A DNA stretch of 64,000 bases from Planococcus liqunii (GTDB lineage: Bacteria; Bacillota; Bacilli; Bacillales_A; Planococcaceae): the NCBI RefSeq assembly GCF_030413595.1, contig NZ_CP129238.1, positions 744,001 to 808,000 of the forward strand, read 5' to 3'. The notes under the pieces are model-generated. The model saw only the letters and a list, made by a program, of their open reading frames with translations. It had not been told where the DNA came from and searched no databases. Both the position numbers and the translations under genes were made by a program. Every line of letters starts with the position of its first letter. The first letter of the stretch is position 1. Positions 25,969-33,466 of this stretch are shown piece after piece.

Positions 25969-26010
25969 CTCCTATCCAGTTCATTCGTATTAAAAGGAAT
26001 GGGATAGGAG
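25969..26010 (+). promoter_or_regulatory. Hairpin sequestering the ribosome binding site of the DUF4181 gene
   Basis: CTCCTATCC at 25969-25977 is a perfect complement of GGATAGGAG at 26002-26010, which holds the AGGAGG ribosome site of the gene at 26020; adjacent bases (GTTCATT/AATG) extend the pairing. No T run follows, so it does not look like a terminator. Confidence 0.5.
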
Positions 26011-26019
26011 GTGCAGAAT

Positions 26020-26385
26020 ATGGAACTGCTGCTTATATGGTTTGTCCTGGTCTTTGGCTTCAGCTTTCTAAAAAGCTTTTTGAAAAAGCGGTTTGCCATT
26101 GAACAGGAAGAGCGTTCAGGGATACCAGTCAGGCGGTTTGAGCGCTGGACTGCTGCAGTGTTGATGATTGCAATCATCATGCTGATTCTATTTTTCGTAG
26201 ACGCACCTGAACCTTTCTTTTTCTGGGTCTTTATCATTTTTCTGACAGTGAATACAGCTCAGGTTTTCTTGGAATGGAAATTCTTGAAAGGTTCACGAAA
26301 ATACCAGATGTCGTTCGTTTACTTTACTGCCACGGCTTTGGCTTTGCTTGTCTTTATAGCAACCATCAGATGGCAAATTGGATAA
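26020..26385 (+). CDS. DUF4181 membrane protein
   Basis: 121 residues from ATG 26020 (AGGAGG 8 bases upstream). Membrane segments at about 1-18, 46-66, 69-85 and 99-117. The family's typical charged stretch after helix 1 (KKRFAIEQEERSGIPVRRFERW) and EWKFLKGSRKYQMSFVYFT are present. A family of unknown role in Bacilli. The ribosome site lies in a hairpin, so translation may be controlled. The aspartate dehydrogenase gene follows 45 bases later. Confidence 0.75.
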   Translation: MELLLIWFVLVFGFSFLKSFLKKRFAIEQEERSGIPVRRFERWTAAVLMIAIIMLILFFVDAPEPFFFWVFIIFLTVNTAQVFLEWKFLKGSRKYQMSFVYFTATALALLVFIATIRWQIG

Positions 26386-26430
26386 AACAGATAGATCTCG
26401 GCTTAAACGAAGGATACGAGGAGGGCACTC

Positions 26431-27210
26431 ATGAACATCGGAATCATCGGGACAGGCAATATTGCATCGTATTTACTGGAGCAAATCAACCACAAGCAAC
26501 TGGCAAACGGAAGAGTCACGGCCATTTTCGGGCGCAACCAGGAAGTGGGGCAGCGTCTGAGCGAAGATTTTGAAGCTGATTTTTATACCGATTTGAAGAG
26601 TTTTTTGAACTTGCCGCTCGATATTGTGGTGGAGGCAGCGACGGTGGAAGCGGCCGGGATTTATGTGGAAGATGTAGTCGCAAGCAAGAAAGACCTCGTT
26701 GTCAGCAGCATTGGCGTCTTCAAAAATATCGCTTTCCTGGAAGAACTGACAACTTTGGCGGAATCCAAAGGGACGCAAATTTTCTTGCCGTCCGGCGCAA
26801 TCGGCGGGCTGGACGTTTTGCAATCAGCGAAAGCAGCCGGTGGGTTGGAACGTGTCCAGATCACGACACGGAAATCGCCGGCTTCACTCGGCATCGAAGC
26901 AGACGAAGAGCGCATAATCTTTGACGGTTCGGCGTTTGAAGCTGTCGGGAAGTTCCCGAAGAACATCAACGTGGCATTGGTGCTTGCGATTGCCGGAATC
27001 GGCGTCGAGAAAACAAAAGTACGCATCATTGTTGATCCGGAAATTGAACAGAATACCCATACGATTGAAGCAGAAGGGGATTTCGGCCGGATGCAGCTGC
27101 AAGTCGAAAATAATCCGATGCCAGGCAATCCGAAGACGAGCCTGCTTGCTGCTTTGAGTATTTTGAGCGTGCTGCAGAATAAAGACCGCGCACTGCGGAT
27201 CGGGAATTGA
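26431..27210 (+). CDS. nadX: L-aspartate dehydrogenase
   Basis: 259 residues. NAD(P)-dependent oxidation of L-aspartate to iminoaspartate, which can feed quinolinate and NAD synthesis. N-terminal Rossmann motif MNIGIIGTGNIASYLLE, family signature FLPSGAIGGLDVLQSAKAAG, KFPKNINVALVLAIAGIG and the C-terminal ENNPMPGNPKTSLLAALS. No nadA or nadC genes adjoin it, so a role in NAD synthesis here is not shown by context; other members act in aspartate turnover. Followed by a strong terminator. Confidence 0.88.
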   Translation: MNIGIIGTGNIASYLLEQINHKQLANGRVTAIFGRNQEVGQRLSEDFEADFYTDLKSFLNLPLDIVVEAATVEAAGIYVEDVVASKKDLVVSSIGVFKNIAFLEELTTLAESKGTQIFLPSGAIGGLDVLQSAKAAGGLERVQITTRKSPASLGIEADEERIIFDGSAFEAVGKFPKNINVALVLAIAGIGVEKTKVRIIVDPEIEQNTHTIEAEGDFGRMQLQVENNPMPGNPKTSLLAALSILSVLQNKDRALRIGN

Positions 27211-27271
27211 ATTTTTGTTTTAGGGAAGGACTCCATACTTAAGGGGTTTGTTTGATCGGCTTGCTAAATGG

Positions 27272-27306
27272 CAGACCGGCTTTCTTTAGAAAGCCGGTCT
27301 TTTTTG
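27272..27306 (+). terminator. Terminator of the aspartate dehydrogenase gene
   Basis: AGACCGGCTTTC, TTTA loop, GAAAGCCGGTCT followed by TTTTTT: perfect 12-bp stem. Confidence 0.95.
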
Positions 27307-27485
27307 TGCTGATATTACTTAGTAGGTCGAAGTAAATGGGGGTCCCTATATCTTTTGGTGCAGAATTTTTAATCTGCTTTATCCACTATCATTACTTATG
27401 GACTGAAAATTCTAAATATATTTACTATTATTTCTTTTATTGCTAAGCTATTTTTGGTAAAACTATTTAAACTTATGGGGAGTGG

Positions 27486-28688
27486 ATGTTTTTGAAGAGA
27501 CGATGGGCGAGTACGGTAGGAGTTTTGAGTTTGTGTACAGCATTGGCGATGCCGGTTTATGCGGCTGAACCAGTCACAAAAACAACTGAGCATCACCATG
27601 ACAACAGCATTTCCGGGTTTATCGATTATCAGGAACTGCAAAAAAGCTTAAAGCAAATCGCAGCTTCCAGTAAAGGCGTCGTCCAATTGGATGTAGCCGG
27701 GCAGTCCCATGAAGGGCGGGATATTTATACCGCGCGGGTAGGTACTGGAGACAAGGTCCTTCTTGTTCAAAGTGAAATTCACGGAAACGAGAAAACGGGC
27801 ACGGTAGCGATTCTTAACCTCTTGAAAACCTTATCGAACAACTCAAAACAATCCCAGCAAATCCGCGAAGAAGTGACGGTCGTGTTCATGCCGATGATGA
27901 ATCCGGATGCTTCGGAAGCGGATAAGCGCCGCAACAGCCTGACGTGGAGTGAAGTAGTAGAAAGCTATCCGCAATTAGCAGGCGCCAAGCCTTCTTGGAA
28001 CTATTTGGACCGCGGCATTAGCCAAAGCTACGATTACGGTGCAAATCCTGGATTTGATGTAAACCGTGACTTCAACCCGAACCTGGATTATGTGCCGAAA
28101 GCGCAGGACTTCCCGGGTGCTTCTAACCAGCCAGGCTGGTTCATCAATCCGGAATCGCAAACTTCACGTGATGTCTATAAATCCCTGCAGGACGAATTTG
28201 GCAACGTGGACGTCTTTGTCGACTTGCACCACCAGGGCCTTTACTATGTAGATGGCACTGCGGATCCTGTCACGCTTTCCTTATCGGCTCAATTTGTGCC
28301 AGACCCGTCCACTCCTGAGGGGGCAAAATATGCAGAGTATGCGGACGGCTACAACTACGATTTCTCGCGCCAATTGAACTTGTTGGCGTATAACGAACTG
28401 CAGTCCTACGGCAACTCGAAATTCACCAACATCTCGCTTTATGAACAAGGGCTCGACCTTCCCGGAACAGCGCTTGGCACGTATGCCTTGAACGGCAGCG
28501 GCACGGTCCTCTTTGAAGTCAGAGGACAGACGCAGAGCCTTGGGCAAAAAGAAAAAGGGCAGTTGGTCAAATCAGTTGAACGCGGACTTTCTGGAATCAT
28601 CGAAGGCGTCGCTGACGGTTCTGTCGAGCAACTAGATCCGGAAGCGTACGAAGACATTCCGCTTACAGCTTACCGTCCGGCATTTTAA
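27486..28688 (+). CDS. Secreted M14 family zinc carboxypeptidase
   Basis: 400 residues. Signal peptide MFLKRRWASTVGVLSLCTALAMPVYA with an AxA-type cleavage before AEP. Peptidase M14 domain from about 40: first zinc motif HGNE in QSEIHGNEKTGTVA, later zinc His in VDLHHQGLYY, substrate-binding Arg region NPGFDVNRDFNP, and catalytic Glu in TVLFEVRGQTQS. Expected to remove C-terminal residues from extracellular peptides or peptidoglycan stems. Monocistronic, with RBS GGGGAG close before ATG and a terminator at 28732. Confidence 0.9.
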   Translation: MFLKRRWASTVGVLSLCTALAMPVYAAEPVTKTTEHHHDNSISGFIDYQELQKSLKQIAASSKGVVQLDVAGQSHEGRDIYTARVGTGDKVLLVQSEIHGNEKTGTVAILNLLKTLSNNSKQSQQIREEVTVVFMPMMNPDASEADKRRNSLTWSEVVESYPQLAGAKPSWNYLDRGISQSYDYGANPGFDVNRDFNPNLDYVPKAQDFPGASNQPGWFINPESQTSRDVYKSLQDEFGNVDVFVDLHHQGLYYVDGTADPVTLSLSAQFVPDPSTPEGAKYAEYADGYNYDFSRQLNLLAYNELQSYGNSKFTNISLYEQGLDLPGTALGTYALNGSGTVLFEVRGQTQSLGQKEKGQLVKSVERGLSGIIEGVADGSVEQLDPEAYEDIPLTAYRPAF

Positions 28689-28731
28689 TATTTGTTAAAG
28701 TGAGTTTTAAAAGTACCAAATAGCACAACGG

Positions 28732-28771
28732 AACACCTGTAATTTCCTAGTCGGAATTGCAGGTGTTTTTC
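28732..28771 (+). terminator. Terminator of the carboxypeptidase gene
   Basis: AACACCTGTAATTTCC, TAGTC, GGAATTGCAGGTGTTTTT, an imperfect stem with a T run. Confidence 0.88.
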
Positions 28772-28875
28772 GGTTTTTATAAGAGCAGACCTTAGACAGT
28801 ATTTAAAAAATGAGCTATGCTTAGCGCAGTTTAGCTCTCCAATTCAATGGCGGGTAGAACGGGAGGATGGTTCAT

Positions 28876-29049
28876 ATGGCATTTCTGGAAAAACTGAACG
28901 CATTGAAAGACAAGACCGTTGAAAAAGGCAAGATTCATTGGGAAGAAAACAAAGACGACTACAAAGAAAAAGCGGCAACTTACAAAGACAAAGCCATGGA
29001 AATGAAAGATGATGTCGCGAATAAAATCAAAGAGAGAAAACAAAAATAA
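28876..29049 (+). CDS. Small Lys/Glu-rich amphipathic protein
   Basis: 57 residues from ATG 28876 (GGGAGG at 28861-28866; the in-frame ATG at 28867 is too close to it). About half the residues are Lys, Glu or Asp: AFLEKLNALKDKTVEKGKIHWEENKDDYKEKAATYKDKAMEMKDDVANKIKERKQK. The periodic KDK/DDY/KEKAATYKDKA pattern predicts a long amphipathic helix similar to LEA-like or CsbD-like stress proteins. No family recognised with confidence. Own terminator at 29076. Confidence 0.65.
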   Translation: MAFLEKLNALKDKTVEKGKIHWEENKDDYKEKAATYKDKAMEMKDDVANKIKERKQK

Positions 29050-29075
29050 GAGCAGCGCTTAACGGAATGCAAATA

Positions 29076-29127
29076 ACACCTCAAATGCAGGACACTAACA
29101 AAGTGGTCTTGCTTTGAGGTTTTTTTA
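29076..29127 (+). terminator. Terminator of the small Lys/Glu-rich gene
   Basis: ACCTCAAA(T)GCA...GTGGTCTTGCTTTGAGGT followed by TTTTTTT. Confidence 0.88.
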
Positions 29128-29207
29128 TGAACTCACTCGATAAATAAGCCTTGTTTTTATGTGGTTAAGATCAGGTATAAAAGTTATACAAATCTTATAT
29201 ATTAAAT

Positions 29208-29233
29208 GTTTCATAATTTTTGCAGAAGGGAAT
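29208..29233 (+). promoter_or_regulatory. SigB-like promoter upstream of crtM
   Basis: GTTTCA-N14-GGGAAT fits the general-stress sigma consensus (GTTTaa, 12-15, GGGwAt). It is about 165 bases upstream of the crtM start, so the transcript would have a long leader. Nothing else is evident in 29128-29399. Confidence 0.4.
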
Positions 29234-29399
29234 AAAGGGTAGTATTACAGCAAGTCCAACGGAGCTAGTACCTCTACAATAGCCCCTTCGAAATTGTGCA
29301 AATCATACATACTTCCAACGCCAAGGACCGTTCGTTCTGCTTTCCGCCCGTATTGCCCAATGCCAGAAAATCCATGCCCGTTGAAAGGGGGAGCTTTCC

Positions 29400-30257
29400 A
29401 TGACTGCTCAAATGCAGATGCAAGAGGACTTTGATTACTGCGAAAGTGTCATTAGGCGCCATTCGAAAAGTTTTTATTACGCTTTTTCCAGACTTCCTGA
29501 GGAAAAAGCCCAGGCGGTTTACGCCATTTACGCCTTTTGCCGGACAGCGGACGATAGTGTGGATGAAACATCTGGGAAGGCAGCCCAATTGCGTGAATTG
29601 GAGCGGTTAAGCACAGAACTCGATCGCTTTGCGCGAGGTGAGCACATTGACCATCCGCTATGGCGTGCACTGCGTGTTGTGTTTGACACGTACGACATGG
29701 ACTTAGAGCCATTCTATGACCAGATCAAAGGCCAGCGGATGGACCTTTCGTTTGAAGCACCTCAGACATTGGAGGACGTCGAGACTTACAGTTATTACGT
29801 AGCAGGTTCGGTCGGCCGAATGCTGCTGCCGATTATCGCGTCCCAGTCGAAAGTGGACTGCACTGATGCAGCGGTCAATCTGGGTGTTGCGATGCAAGTG
29901 ACGAATATATTGAGGGATGTGGGGGAGGATTTCCGCGAAAAAGGGCGAATCTATCTTCCAACAGAAGAACTTGAACGGGTGGGCTACCGCAAGGACCAAC
30001 TGGCCCATTCGGAAATCAACGAAGGCTTTATCCAGGTCTGGGAGCTGATGGCCAAGCGGGCAGAAGCTTTATACGATGAATTTATCACATGCATTTCAAA
30101 TTTTGATACAGATAGCCAAATCCCGATTGTGGTGTCTGCGCAGGTGTATCGCGAAATTTTAACGAGTGTCCGCCAAAATAATTACGATTGTTTTAAACAG
30201 CGGAACTTTGTAACCAAACAGGAAATGATCCGGATTTTGACAGATTCGGCGAAGTGA
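29400..30257 (+). CDS. crtM: Squalene/phytoene synthase family, 4,4'-diapophytoene synthase (CrtM-like)
   Basis: 285 residues. Head-to-head condensation of two farnesyl diphosphates to C30 diapophytoene is expected, by analogy with the crtP-type partner and staphylococcal CrtM. Both Asp-rich substrate motifs are present: DDSVD at 51-55 and NILRDVGEDFREKGRIYLP near 170-190. Also HSKSFYYAFSRLP and YSYYVAGSVGRML. A C40 phytoene synthase cannot be excluded by motif alone. RBS GGGGGAG before ATG. The crtP gene follows after 31 bases, so they form an operon. Confidence 0.88.
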   Translation: MTAQMQMQEDFDYCESVIRRHSKSFYYAFSRLPEEKAQAVYAIYAFCRTADDSVDETSGKAAQLRELERLSTELDRFARGEHIDHPLWRALRVVFDTYDMDLEPFYDQIKGQRMDLSFEAPQTLEDVETYSYYVAGSVGRMLLPIIASQSKVDCTDAAVNLGVAMQVTNILRDVGEDFREKGRIYLPTEELERVGYRKDQLAHSEINEGFIQVWELMAKRAEALYDEFITCISNFDTDSQIPIVVSAQVYREILTSVRQNNYDCFKQRNFVTKQEMIRILTDSAK

Positions 30258-30288
30258 AAATTATTGGGGGAAGAAGGTCGGCAGAAGT

Positions 30289-31794
30289 ATGGCGAATGTG
30301 AAAAAATCCGTAATCGTGATCGGTGGAGGACTTGGCGGTTTATCAGCTGCTATTTCTCTTGCGCAAAACGGTTATAGCGTTTCTTTATATGAAAAGAACG
30401 ATCATATCGGCGGGAAATTGAACCGCCTGGAACAGGACGGTTTCGGCTTTGACCTCGGCCCGTCCATTTTGACGATGCCGCATATTTTCGATAAATTGTT
30501 CCGCGGCAGCGGCAAACGCATGGAAGACTACGTGCCAATCAAACGGCTCAACCGCGAATGGCGTTCGTTCTTCCCGGACGGCACCGTGCTGGATTTGTTC
30601 CACGATCTCCGCTTGATGGAGCGCGCGAATCCGTCGCTTAGCCGCAAAGATATGAAGGAGTATTACGCTTTCTTAAAATACGCCAAGAAAATATACGAGA
30701 CGACGGAAGACAGTTATCTCGGCGAAGGCTTCGATACCGCACAGGAAGCTGTGGCACAAAACGGCGTCATTGCCACTTTGACCGGCTTTGATCTGACTTC
30801 GACGGTGTACGAAGCGGTATCCAAACGGATCTCCAATCCGCATCTGCGCGATATGCTTTCGTATTTCGTCAAATACGTCGGTTCGTCTCCTTACCAGGCA
30901 CCGGCCGTCCTGAATATGATGATTTACATGCAGCATGCACAAGGCTGCTGGTACGTGCCGGGCGGCATGCATAAATTGGGCGAAGGCCTGACGCGGCTGG
31001 CAAAAGAAGAAGGCGTCCGGATCCATACCGGCCAAGCGGTGGTGCGTGCGCATACGGACAACAAGCGGCAGATCACGGCGATTGAGCTGGAAGACGGTTC
31101 GGTCAAGAAAGCGGATTATTATGTTTCAAATATGGAAGTGATTCCGTTCTATAAGAAAATGGTCGATGCGAAACCGAAGTACGTGGAGAACTTGGAGAAG
31201 AAGTTTGAACCGGCGAGTTCCGGTTTGGTGCTGCACCTTGGCGTAAACAAAACCTATCCGTTCTTGAACCACCACAACTTCTTCTTCCCGGAAAACCTGG
31301 AGGACCAGATGGAAAAAGTGTTCGTGAAACATGAACTGCCGGATGACCCGACGATTTACCTCGTCAATGCGAATAAAACCGATCCGGCCCAGGCGCCGCC
31401 GGGGCATGAGAACTTGAAGATTCTGCCGCATATCCCGTACATCCAGGACAATCCGTTTACCCCGGACGATTACTTGAAGTTTGAGGCACGCGTCTATGAA
31501 AAGCTGGAACGCATGGGCTTGCATGGCCTTCGGGACCATATCGTCACGCGCGACGTCTGGACGCCGCATGACATTGAACGGACGTATGGATCTGACCGCG
31601 GCGCCATTTATGGCACCGTATCCGATAAAAAAGGCAACGGAGGATTCAAAAACAAGAAAGAAAGCGAACTTTACGACAACTTGTACTTTGTCGGCGGCAC
31701 GGTAAACCCGGGCGGCGGCATGCCAATGGTAACGCTGAGCGGCCAACAGGTGAGCCAGAAGATTGTAAAACGCGATTCGCTGGTGAAGCGGTAA
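30289..31794 (+). CDS. crtP: 4,4'-diaponeurosporene oxygenase/diapocarotenoid oxidase (CrtP-like)
   Basis: 501 residues, FAD-dependent CrtI-type fold. N-terminal dinucleotide motif VIVIGGGLGGLSAAISLAQNGYSVSLYEKNDHIGGK, then NFDLGPSILTMP-like (GFDLGPSILTMPHIFDKLF), VKYVGSSPYQAPAVLNM, FEPASSGLVLHLGVNKTYPF, ILPHIPYIQDNPFT, DVWTPHDIERTYGSDRGAIYG and the C-terminal YFVGGTVNPGGGMPMVTLSGQQV. These follow staphylococcal CrtP, which oxidises the terminal methyl of the C30 chain, much more closely than the CrtN desaturase. Desaturated substrate must come from a CrtN encoded outside this window. A small beta-barrel-type gene follows. Confidence 0.85.
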   Translation: MANVKKSVIVIGGGLGGLSAAISLAQNGYSVSLYEKNDHIGGKLNRLEQDGFGFDLGPSILTMPHIFDKLFRGSGKRMEDYVPIKRLNREWRSFFPDGTVLDLFHDLRLMERANPSLSRKDMKEYYAFLKYAKKIYETTEDSYLGEGFDTAQEAVAQNGVIATLTGFDLTSTVYEAVSKRISNPHLRDMLSYFVKYVGSSPYQAPAVLNMMIYMQHAQGCWYVPGGMHKLGEGLTRLAKEEGVRIHTGQAVVRAHTDNKRQITAIELEDGSVKKADYYVSNMEVIPFYKKMVDAKPKYVENLEKKFEPASSGLVLHLGVNKTYPFLNHHNFFFPENLEDQMEKVFVKHELPDDPTIYLVNANKTDPAQAPPGHENLKILPHIPYIQDNPFTPDDYLKFEARVYEKLERMGLHGLRDHIVTRDVWTPHDIERTYGSDRGAIYGTVSDKKGNGGFKNKKESELYDNLYFVGGTVNPGGGMPMVTLSGQQVSQKIVKRDSLVKR

Positions 31795-31835
31795 AAGCCA
31801 CAGGACAGCTTGCAATGATGGGGAGGGTGTTTCGG

Positions 31836-32291
31836 TTGAACGCATCTACTCGGGAAGACATGCTGAAGCGATTGGAATTTTTCATCGGCCATTGGAACAT
31901 GGAAGTGATTCATCCGCATCTTGAACCAAACCCAATAACCGGCCGCACTAGTTTTGATTGGCTGAACGAGAAGTACGTCATCCAGCACACGCACATCGAC
32001 AAAGCGGAGTTTCCAGACAATACCATTGTGTATGACTGCAACCCGGAGACGGGACAGTACTTGCTGCATTATTTTGACACACGCGGCGTGACGCGGTTGT
32101 ATCAAATGAGTCTGGAGAGTGGGCACTGGAAATTGTGGCGGGATAAAGCTGATTTTTCGCCATTGGACTTTTTTCAGCGTTTCACTGGAACTGTAGGTGA
32201 AACGGGAAACGTCGTTGATAGCAAATGGGAACAATCGGACGACGGCGTAGACTGGAAACATGATTTTCGCATTGTGTATCAAAGAGCTTAA
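31836..32291 (+). CDS. Conserved hypothetical protein, lipocalin-like/DUF1579-like pattern
   Basis: 151 residues from TTG 31836 (GGGGAGGGTG about 8 bases upstream); ATG 31815 is an alternative adding 7 residues. The layout of a small beta-barrel: LEFFIGHWNMEVIHP, WLNEKYVIQHTHI, NTIVYDCNPETGQYLLHYFDTRGVTRLYQMSLESGHWKLWRDKADF, FTGTVGETGNVVDSKWEQSDDGVDWKHDFRIVYQR. The start G-x-W and the repeating strands are shared with proteins that bind small hydrophobic ligands, but function is not established. It follows crtP by about 40 bases and may be co-transcribed, which hints at but does not prove a link to pigment. Confidence 0.7.
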   Translation: MNASTREDMLKRLEFFIGHWNMEVIHPHLEPNPITGRTSFDWLNEKYVIQHTHIDKAEFPDNTIVYDCNPETGQYLLHYFDTRGVTRLYQMSLESGHWKLWRDKADFSPLDFFQRFTGTVGETGNVVDSKWEQSDDGVDWKHDFRIVYQRA

Positions 32292-32328
32292 AAAAAGGCG
32301 CACTCATTGAACTAGAGTGCGCCTTTTA
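32291..32328. terminator. Bidirectional terminator between convergent genes
   Basis: AAAAGGCGCACTC, ATTGAACTA, GAGTGCGCCTTTT with A and T runs on both sides. Confidence 0.9.
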
Positions 32329-32333
32329 TTTGG

Positions 32334-33206
32334 TTATTTTTCGCTTTTCACCAGCGGGCAAGCCGGATCGCTCGTCCATTCGTTCATTGAGCCGTCGTAG
32401 ACAGCGACGTTGTGCTGCCCGAGTTTATTCAAAATCAATGCATTCCACGTAGCGGCGATGCCGCCTCCGCAATAAGTGATGACTTTCTTATTGGGATCGA
32501 GTGCGCCGGTTTCAGCAAACAAGGCACGCAGCTGTTCGTCGCCGTAAAGCGCTTTTGTTTCTTCATCAGCGTGCAGGCCGAAGAAAATGTTTTGGCTGTT
32601 TGGAATATGTCCGCTATGGAATTCTTCCGGCGCCAAGCTGTTGATCAGGATGGTTTGCTCATCATCGATCGCTTTTTGGACATCCTCTTTCGATGCCAGC
32701 ATGTCCGTGTGCCGCTTCCCTGTATAATTGGCGTGCGGATAAGCCGCTTCTTCGGTCGACAATTCCCGGCCTTCCGCCTGCCATTTTTGCAAGCCGCCTT
32801 CAAGAATGGCCACTTGTTCGAATCCTTCGTAGCGCATCTGCCAGGCAAGGCGCGATGCCCAGTAGGAAGCGGCGGTTGGTTCACCAACAAGCGCATTCTG
32901 GTCGTAGACGACCGTGTATGTATCATCGCCGATTCCAAGTGCCGTCAGCTTTGCCACGAACTCTTTGCGTGCGGGCACTGTAAAAGGAAGTTCGGAGTCG
33001 GCGTCGGATAATTCACCCACCAGGTCGGCATAAACTGCTCCGGGGATATGCCCTGCTTCATATGAAGTTTGCCCCGACTCGACACTGGGCGGTCCGCCGC
33101 CTTCCGGGAATTTCATGAATACGGTTGCATCGACAATGCGCAGTTTTGGATCGTCCAGCCGTTCGGCGAGCCACTCGGTTGTTACGATTAACGGGATATC
33201 ATTCAT
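32334..33206 (-). CDS. Sulfurtransferase with two rhodanese domains
   Basis: 290 residues, the thiosulfate/3-mercaptopyruvate sulfurtransferase type. The inactive N-terminal rhodanese domain (about 8-140) carries IVDATVFMKFP, YEAGHIPGAVYADLVGELSD and TVVYDQNALVGEPTAASYWASRLAW. The catalytic domain (about 160-285) carries EEFHSGHIPNSQNIFF and the active loop ITYCGGGIAATWNALIL, whose Cys holds persulfide. A CGGGI/A loop is closer to the thiosulfate:cyanide and related Bacillus enzymes than to CG(S/T)GVT mercaptopyruvate enzymes. Single gene, RBS TTAGGAGGAATTC. Confidence 0.88.
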   Translation of the reverse strand: MNDIPLIVTTEWLAERLDDPKLRIVDATVFMKFPEGGGPPSVESGQTSYEAGHIPGAVYADLVGELSDADSELPFTVPARKEFVAKLTALGIGDDTYTVVYDQNALVGEPTAASYWASRLAWQMRYEGFEQVAILEGGLQKWQAEGRELSTEEAAYPHANYTGKRHTDMLASKEDVQKAIDDEQTILINSLAPEEFHSGHIPNSQNIFFGLHADEETKALYGDEQLRALFAETGALDPNKKVITYCGGGIAATWNALILNKLGQHNVAVYDGSMNEWTSDPACPLVKSEK

Positions 33207-33466
33207 TTGAATTCCTCCTAAGCCTCATTTCCTCTAACTTTACCTGTTCGGGAAGAAGAGCGTCAAAGTTTATGCACAGGAAATTACTTTAAAAGGCAAA
33301 GGAGTGGCTATGCATAAATATCAGTAAAAATAAATGAACAAATTTTCGTCATTTTAAAGCCACTCTCCTAGCGTACCGGGATATTGCTATGTGATAAAAG
33401 CCACTAGATTATTTTGAATTTTACTGTAATATGTATTAAAACTGTATAGAGTAGGGGTTATGGAGC

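Noticed and set aside
31126..32303. Long minus-strand frames opposite crtP and the following gene
   Set aside because: Antisense shadows of conserved genes; no start signals or recognisable motifs.
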